Source: Fusobacteriaceae bacterium UBA2433
GTDB lineage: Bacteria; Fusobacteriota; Fusobacteriia; Fusobacteriales; Fusobacteriaceae
Length of the DNA: 9,953 bases
Assembly (NCBI GenBank): GCA_002342785.1
Contig: DDQV01000049.1
Span: 1 to 9,953 of the forward strand
Direction: 5' to 3'
A model generated the notes under the pieces. The model was not told the DNA's origin. It did no database searches and was given only the letters and a program-made list of their open reading frames with translations. Made by a program: the position numbers and the translations under genes. Shown one piece after another: positions 6,685 to 9,953 of this stretch. How positions within the stretch are numbered: position 1 is the first letter of the stretch; the number at the start of each line of letters is the position of its first letter.

Positions 6685-6693
6685 TGCTATACT
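6685..6693 (+). promoter_or_regulatory. Extended -10 promoter of bioB
   Basis: TGCTATACT (TG 6685-6686, TATACT 6688-6693) lies 35 nt before the bioB ATG, so the leader is about 30 nt. The -35 region (about 6664-6670) is poor and overlaps that of the divergent ABC-F promoter. No BirA-type biotin operator (inverted TTGTAAACC-like arms) is seen here. Confidence 0.55.
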
Positions 6694-6728
6694 TCCTTTA
6701 TATTTTAAATAAAGAATAGGAGATAATA

Positions 6729-7694
6729 ATGAATATAAGAGATTTTATTAACAAAGAAATTACATATAAAGAGGCTATCGAACTTACTAATATTAGTGGA
6801 AAAAAAATGATAGAATTATTTTCTGTAGCTAATGAAATAAGAGAAAAATACTGTGGAAATCAAATTCATACTTGTACTATTTCTAATGCAAAATCAGGAA
6901 GATGTGAAGAAGATTGTAAATTTTGTGCTCAATCAGCGCATTATAATACTAATATTACTAACTACGAACTCAAAAATAAAAAAATCCTTTTAGAAGAGTA
7001 TGATAGAGCAGGATATTTAAAAAGTTTAAAATTTGGATTAGTTACTTCAGGTAGAAGTATTAATAAAGATTCAAAAGAATTTAATGATATAACAAGTTTT
7101 TTAGAAACAGCCAAATCTTATAATAAAAGTACAGAACTCTGTTGTTCTATCGGACTTTTATCTAAAGAAGAATTATTAGATTTAAAAAAAGCTGGGATTA
7201 CTAGGTTTCATAGTAATCTTCAAACATCTATCAAATCGTACAATAAAATAGTTGCTACAACTCATAGTATAGAAAAACGATTAGAAACTATAAAAGCAGC
7301 AAAAGAAATAGGTTTAGATGTTTGTAGTGGTGGGATAATCGGTATGGGAGAATCTTGGAAAGATAGAATAGATATGGCATATACTTTAAAGGAATTAGGC
7401 GTAGATGGAATTCCTATAAATATTTTAAATCCTATTCCAGGAACTCCTCATGAAAATAGAGAACATTTATCTGCAAATGAGATCTTAAAAACTATAGCTA
7501 TTTATCGAATAATTTTTAAAGATAAGGTTATTAAAATAGCTGCTGGTAGAGAAAGTATATTAAAAGATTTTATGGGAATGGCTTTTATGTCAGGGGCTAA
7601 TGGAATGTTGATAGGTGGATACCTTACTATGAAAGGTCGAAGTCCTCAAGAAGATTTTAAATTTATTGAAAATATTAAAAAAATGTGGAAATAG
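6729..7694 (+). CDS. bioB: Biotin synthase, type II-like radical SAM enzyme
   Basis: BioB inserts sulfur into dethiobiotin in the last step of biotin synthesis. The 321-residue protein has the radical SAM cluster motif CEEDCKFC (Cys59, Cys63, Cys66), the KVCSGG-like element DVCSGGIIGMGE (Cys199), the PINILNPIPGTP loop (229-240) and AAGRES (Arg274). Compared with E. coli, Cys128 corresponds to Cys138, Cys188 to Cys199 and Arg260 to Arg274, but Cys97 is replaced by Gly103 in KFGLVTSGR. Additional cysteines occur at 42 and 49, just before the radical SAM site, and at 139. This pattern matches the anaerobe-type (type II) BioB, reported to use a [4Fe-5S] auxiliary cluster. AGGAG lies 6 nt before the ATG. 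The gene stands alone: no bioA, bioD or bioF is visible. No strong terminator follows. Confidence 0.93.
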   Translation: MNIRDFINKEITYKEAIELTNISGKKMIELFSVANEIREKYCGNQIHTCTISNAKSGRCEEDCKFCAQSAHYNTNITNYELKNKKILLEEYDRAGYLKSLKFGLVTSGRSINKDSKEFNDITSFLETAKSYNKSTELCCSIGLLSKEELLDLKKAGITRFHSNLQTSIKSYNKIVATTHSIEKRLETIKAAKEIGLDVCSGGIIGMGESWKDRIDMAYTLKELGVDGIPINILNPIPGTPHENREHLSANEILKTIAIYRIIFKDKVIKIAAGRESILKDFMGMAFMSGANGMLIGGYLTMKGRSPQEDFKFIENIKKMWK

Positions 7695-8019
7695 GTAAAA
7701 AATTATTCCGAAACTCTATTAATTTTGTATAAAATAAAAAATAGATAATTCTTATAAATTAAAGTAATATAATTTTAATGCAACTTGATTATTTAAAAGA
7801 GTTAAATCTTTTTGTAAATATAAACTTATTTATTATTTAATTCTTTCACTTTCATACAAATTATTATCCTTCTTACTAATATTAAAATCTTATTTTTAAG
7901 TATAAAAAACCTTGTAAACTCTAATAGGTTTCTTATATTATCTAGTCTACAATTTATAAGTTAGAGTATAATTTATGAATTAGTCACTTTTGATTCAATT
8001 AAGTTTTTTAAAGAAATAA
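7695..8019. other. Gene-free AT-rich gap after bioB
   Basis: No open frame of useful length or with a ribosome-binding site is seen on either strand. Contents that can be named: a weak hairpin AAACCT/AGGTTT (7907-7912, 7926-7931, 13-nt loop); a 7-bp all-AT pairing after the bioB stop (7699-7705, 7720-7726) too weak to call a terminator; an imperfect 14-nt direct repeat (7951-7964, 7970-7983, two differences); and a lone TATAAT at 7967-7972 without a -35. It may be decayed sequence. Confidence 0.5.
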
Positions 8020-8047
8020 AAACGACAAAATTTTAATTTTGTCGTTT
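8010..8047 (-). terminator. Intrinsic terminator of the cold-shock gene
   Basis: AAACGACAAAAT (8020-8031) and ATTTTGTCGTTT (8036-8047) form a perfect 12-bp stem with a 4-nt loop. On the minus strand it begins 12 nt after the csp stop and is followed by TTATTTCTTT. A T-rich stretch on the other side (8049-8053) means it could also stop plus-strand transcripts coming from bioB. Confidence 0.88.
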
Positions 8048-8059
8048 ATTTTTAATTAA

Positions 8060-8260
8060 TTATAAAACTTCAATGTTTGAAGCTTGAGGACCTTTTGCAC
8101 CTTCAGTTACTTCGAAAGTTACTTCTTCCCCTTCTTTTAAAGTTTTAAATCCTTCTTTGTTAATTTGAGAGAAATGTGCAAAATAATCATTTCCATCTTC
8201 ACCTTGGATAAATCCAAATCCTTTTTCTTCATTGAACCATTTAACTGTACCTTTTAACAT
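8060..8260 (-). CDS. csp: Cold-shock domain protein (CspA family)
   Basis: A 66-residue single cold-shock domain: a cytoplasmic five-stranded OB-fold that binds single-stranded RNA and DNA and melts RNA structure. It begins MLKGTVKWFNEEKGFGFI. RNP1 is KGFGFI (13-18) and RNP2 is DYFAHF (25-30), with the aromatic nucleic-acid-binding residues Trp8, Phe9, Phe15, Phe17, Phe27 and Phe30 in place. The length is standard. ATG at 8258-8260 follows GGAGGT at 5-6 nt. The gene is monocistronic by appearance, with its own near-consensus promoter at 8372-8400 and a strong terminator. The leader is about 105 nt long and can pair with the ribosome-binding site, so post-transcriptional control is likely. Whether it answers to cold or acts as a general RNA chaperone cannot be told from the protein. 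Confidence 0.96.
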   Translation of the reverse strand: MLKGTVKWFNEEKGFGFIQGEDGNDYFAHFSQINKEGFKTLKEGEEVTFEVTEGAKGPQASNIEVL

Positions 8261-8263
8261 GTT

Positions 8264-8331
8264 ATACCTCCGTGTATTTTTTTCAGATAGAATCCTAGAA
8301 TCCCATTAAATACAAACACACTTGGTGGTAT
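8264..8331 (-). promoter_or_regulatory. Leader structure that can mask the csp ribosome-binding site
   Basis: In the minus-strand mRNA the Shine-Dalgarno GGAGGTAT (8264-8271) can pair with ATACCACC (8324-8331) at seven of eight positions, with one A-A mismatch. Past a two-nucleotide bulge, GTGTGTTT (8314-8321) pairs with AAATACAC (8272-8279) over 8 bp with one G-U pair. In total 15 pairs close off a loop of about 34 nt and bury the ribosome-binding site. This is the arrangement expected of an RNA thermosensor or a translational autoregulatory site. Formation in vivo is inference. Confidence 0.55.
8288..8303. repeat. Perfect 8-bp tandem repeat in the csp leader
   Basis: TAGAATCC occurs twice without a gap (8288-8295, 8296-8303). 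On the mRNA strand it reads as two copies of GGATTCTA, located in the loop of the predicted SD-masking helix. It may be a simple slippage duplication or a double protein-binding site. Confidence 0.7.
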
Positions 8332-8371
8332 TAATGAAAGTTCTCTTTTGAAACATCTGTTACTTCAATTA

Positions 8372-8400
8372 AGTATATTCTATTTATAACCTTTTGTCAA
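8372..8400 (-). promoter_or_regulatory. Near-consensus sigma-70-type promoter of csp
   Basis: The minus strand has TTGACA (8395-8400), a 17-nt spacer and TATACT (8372-8377). Transcription should start near 8365, giving a leader of about 105 nt. A further TTGACT (8410-8415) lies 9 nt upstream of the -35 element. This is the strongest promoter match in the window. Confidence 0.9.
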
Positions 8401-8436
8401 CATTCTCAAAGTCAATATTTCTCTATATTTATTTTT

Positions 8437-8913
8437 TTATATTATTTTTTTCATATAAACTAAATGATCAATTCCATTATAAATTTTTTTGCCTTTAAAT
8501 ACAAATCCAGAGTTAGCAAATATTTTTTTAGAAATATCATTTTCCTCTAAAATATAAGCTACAATTAATTTTATATTATTTTTTTCAATTTTCAAATCTT
8601 CAATAGATCTTTCTATAAATATTTTACTTAACCCTTTTCCCCTATTTTCTTTGTCTAAATATACACTAATTATCGACATTTCTTCATCTATCTCATATCT
8701 TATCTGACCTATTATTTTTTCTTCTAAATTTTTTACCACATAAATAAGGTAATAAGGTGACTTTAACCAAAATTGATACCATCTTTCATGTCTTTCAAAT
8801 TCTAGTTTTTCTGAATTAGGAGAATATTTTATTATAAAATTTTTATGAAGTAGATTATATATTCCTATAATATCATATTTTTTAGCCTTACTAATTATAT
8901 AATTTACTTCCAA
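8437..8913 (-). CDS. GNAT-family N-acetyltransferase
   Basis: A 158-residue predicted acetyl-CoA-dependent N-acetyltransferase, probably cytoplasmic. The N-terminal part has HERWYQFWLKSP (42-53) and the central strands IGQIRYEI (68-75) and ISVYLD (82-87). These lead to the acetyl-CoA pyrophosphate loop ENRGKGL (89-95), a variant of the family's [Q/R]xxGxG/A motif with Glu first. The C-terminal EENDISKKIFANSGFVFKG (123-141) is the typical GNAT tail. The HxxW start and overall layout resemble acetyltransferases of nucleotide-sugar pathways (PseH type), but the substrate cannot be named. There is no early ATG, the first internal Met being at 79. The start is TTG at 8911-8913, with AGGGAG 7 nt upstream. 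It sits alone between csp and glpK, with no clear terminator before the csp promoter. Confidence 0.82.
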   Translation of the reverse strand: MEVNYIISKAKKYDIIGIYNLLHKNFIIKYSPNSEKLEFERHERWYQFWLKSPYYLIYVVKNLEEKIIGQIRYEIDEEMSIISVYLDKENRGKGLSKIFIERSIEDLKIEKNNIKLIVAYILEENDISKKIFANSGFVFKGKKIYNGIDHLVYMKKII

Positions 8914-8920
8914 AACTTTA

Positions 8921-8926
8921 CTCCCT
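8921..8926 (-). promoter_or_regulatory. Shine-Dalgarno supporting the TTG start of the GNAT gene
   Basis: AGGGAG on the minus strand is 7 nt before TTG (8911-8913). No ATG or GTG in frame lies close to it, so the TTG is the start used here. The non-AUG start may lower expression. Confidence 0.7.
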
Positions 8927-8944
8927 TTTAAATTTAATTATCTA

Positions 8945-8953
8945 ATTGTATCA
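8945..8953 (-). promoter_or_regulatory. Extended -10 promoter of the GNAT gene
   Basis: The minus strand reads TGATACAAT (TG at 8952-8953, TACAAT at 8945-8950), an extended -10 with one mismatch, behind a run of nine A. The -35 is weak (TTTATT at 17-nt spacing). The start would be near 8938, about 25 nt before the TTG. Confidence 0.5.
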
Positions 8954-9066
8954 TATTTTTTTTTACTAATAAAGTAAGCTTTACTATAAAAAAGTTAATT
9001 AAATAATTTTTGAAAATATAAGTTTAAATAAAAAATATATAATTTTATAGTATCGTAAAACATCAT

Positions 9067-9180
9067 TCACTTTATTATTAATAATTCTTTAATTGACTTA
9101 TTTAAAACTTCAAAACCATATTTTTTTATCATTCTAATTCTTACAAAATTATCTCCTAAAGGAATAAATTTTATAATAAT
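9067..9180 (-). pseudogene. Possible short coding remnant downstream of glpK
   Basis: Between the glpK terminator and the GNAT promoter one minus-strand frame stays open to a TGA at 9067-9069. It reads as protein-like sequence containing IPLGDNFVRIRM and KYGFEVLNKSIKELL. There is no convincing start: the frame enters from inside the terminator, and the internal ATG (9130-9132, giving 21 residues) lacks a well-placed ribosome-binding site. It may be the decayed end of a lost gene or chance in AT-rich DNA. I do not recognise the family. The rest of 8954-9066 holds nothing I can support. Confidence 0.2.
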
Positions 9181-9182
9181 AC

Positions 9183-9224
9183 AAAAATGGAGTTTGATAA
9201 GAAACTCCATCAAACTCCATTTTT
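9183..9224 (-). terminator. Long intrinsic terminator of glpK
   Basis: AAAAATGGAGTTTGAT (9183-9198) and ATCAAACTCCATTTTT (9209-9224) are perfectly complementary over 16 bp with a 10-nt loop. On the minus strand the hairpin starts at the glpK stop codon and ends in TTTTTGT. A run of T on the other side (9220-9226) makes it symmetrical. The loop contains a second copy of AAACTCC, so a competing shorter hairpin is possible (9189-9195 with 9202-9208). Confidence 0.9.
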
Positions 9225-9953
9225 TTAGTCGTTTTCCCAATTTTGTGATCTTGTTACTGCTTTTTTCCACCCTTTATACATTATTGATCTTTCTTCTTCT
9301 TCTAACTTCGGCTCGTATAATCTATCTAAGTTCCATTTTTCCATTATTTCATCTTTATCATCCCAGAATCCAACTGCCAATCCTGCCAAGTAAGCTGCTC
9401 CTAACGCTGTAGTTTCTGTTACTTCAGGTCTTAGAACTTCAGAACCTAATATATCTGATTGAAATTGCATTAAGAAGTTATTTGCAACTGCTCCTCCATC
9501 AACTTTTAAACTAGCTAATTGAATTCCTGAATCTTCTTGCATAGCTTCAATAAGATCTTTACTTTGATACGCTATAGATTCTAAAGTAGCTCTTATAATA
9601 TGATTTCTATTAGATCCACGAGTAAGACCTACGATACAACCTCTTGCATACATATCCCAATAAGGAGACCCTAATCCTACAAATGCAGGGACTACATAAA
9701 CACCATCACTATCTTTTACTTTATTAGCAAAATATTCACTGTCTGCTGCATCTTTAATTAATCCCATCTCATCACGAAGCCATTGTATAGATGCTCCTCC
9801 TACAAATACACTTCCTTCTAAAGCGTATTCTACCTTTCCATCAATTCCGATTGCTATAGTTGTAAGTAATCCATTTTTAGATTCTATCATCTCAGTACCA
9901 GTATTCATTAGTAAAAAACATCCTGTTCCATAAGTATTTTTTGCCTCTCCTGG
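9225..9953 (-). CDS. glpK: Glycerol kinase, C-terminal half (gene runs off the window)
   Basis: GlpK phosphorylates glycerol with ATP to sn-glycerol 3-phosphate, the entry step of glycerol use, in the cytoplasm. The frame is open to the last base, so 242 C-terminal residues are present of an expected 495-500. The visible start reads PGEAKNTYGTGCFLLMNTG, the family's conserved GTGCF segment. It continues with NGLLTTIA, YALEGSVFVGGASIQWLRDE, PAFVGLGSPYWD, RATLESIAYQ, the ATP-site region KVDGGAVANNFLMQ, and ETTALGAAYLAGLAVGFW. It is an FGGY-family kinase, and these are glycerol-kinase rather than sugar-kinase signatures. It ends WEND at TAA (9225-9227) and the terminator follows at once, so it closes its transcription unit. 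glpF, glpA or glpD partners, if any, would be upstream, outside the window. Confidence 0.96.
   Translation of the reverse strand, partial: PGEAKNTYGTGCFLLMNTGTEMIESKNGLLTTIAIGIDGKVEYALEGSVFVGGASIQWLRDEMGLIKDAADSEYFANKVKDSDGVYVVPAFVGLGSPYWDMYARGCIVGLTRGSNRNHIIRATLESIAYQSKDLIEAMQEDSGIQLASLKVDGGAVANNFLMQFQSDILGSEVLRPEVTETTALGAAYLAGLAVGFWDDKDEIMEKWNLDRLYEPKLEEEERSIMYKGWKKAVTRSQNWEND

Noticed and set aside
6597..6728. Biotin-repressor operator between ABC-F and bioB
   Set aside because: No inverted TTGTAAACC-like half-sites with a spacer were found.
7967..8053. Second possible plus-strand small RNA: TATAAT at 7967-7972 ending at the csp terminator
   Set aside because: No -35, no TG extension, and the hairpin is fully explained as the csp terminator.
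9067..9270. 67-codon minus-strand frame as a complete gene
   Set aside because: Its first third lies inside glpK in another frame and it runs through the terminator hairpin. Only the distal part is kept, as a weak remnant.
1..9953. Mobile elements, prophage, CRISPR, toxin-antitoxin or defence system
   Set aside because: No transposase, integrase, regularly spaced repeats, paired small ORFs or defence-protein motifs are visible. All sizeable genes are recognisable chromosomal families.

Overview
The window is very AT-rich and its proteins look like those of an anaerobic member of the Fusobacteriota, probably Fusobacteriaceae. The support for this is the style of EF-G and the S12/S7 proteins, an anaerobe-type biotin synthase, strong AGGAGG ribosome-binding sites and TG-n-TATAAT promoters. 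The assignment is from overall appearance; no search was run. No transposon, phage, CRISPR array, tRNA or rRNA is visible. The gene content is chromosomal housekeeping; the unusual signals lie mainly between the genes.

Layout: (1) Positions 1-3239 are the str operon on the minus strand. A consensus promoter is followed by rpsL (S12), rpsG (S7) and fusA (EF-G), and a ribosome-binding site at the very edge of the window belongs to the next gene, presumably tuf. A hairpin lies in each of the rpsG-fusA and fusA-next-gene spacers. (2) Between the rpsL promoter and the next gene, on the plus strand, is a compact unit of extended -10 promoter, 11-bp wobble-containing hairpin and terminator, which looks like an unannotated small RNA of about 90 nt (3264-3353). 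(3) Positions 3369-6596, minus strand, hold an apparent three-gene run: an ABC-F ATPase, an exported thioredoxin-fold protein with WCPPC, and CcdA, the membrane electron carrier that would re-reduce it. (4) bioB (6729-7694, plus) is divergent from the ABC-F gene. It lacks one of the classical [2Fe-2S] cysteines and resembles the type II biotin synthases of anaerobes. (5) Positions 7695-8019 are a gene-free, AT-rich gap. (6) A cold-shock protein gene (8060-8260, minus) has a near-perfect promoter, a 5' leader of about 105 nt that can fold over its own ribosome-binding site, and a strong terminator. (7) A GNAT acetyltransferase with a TTG start (8437-8913, minus) follows. (8) The C-terminal half of glycerol kinase GlpK (9225-9953, minus) runs off the window and ends in a long terminator hairpin built on a short duplication.

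How the parts work together: the str operon supplies translation components. CcdA and the thioredoxin-like protein form a plausible route carrying cytoplasmic reducing power to the cell envelope, although their client enzyme is not in the window. The best candidates for something not yet described are the small RNA divergent from the str promoter, the SD-masking leader of the cold-shock gene, and the two intercistronic hairpins of the str operon.
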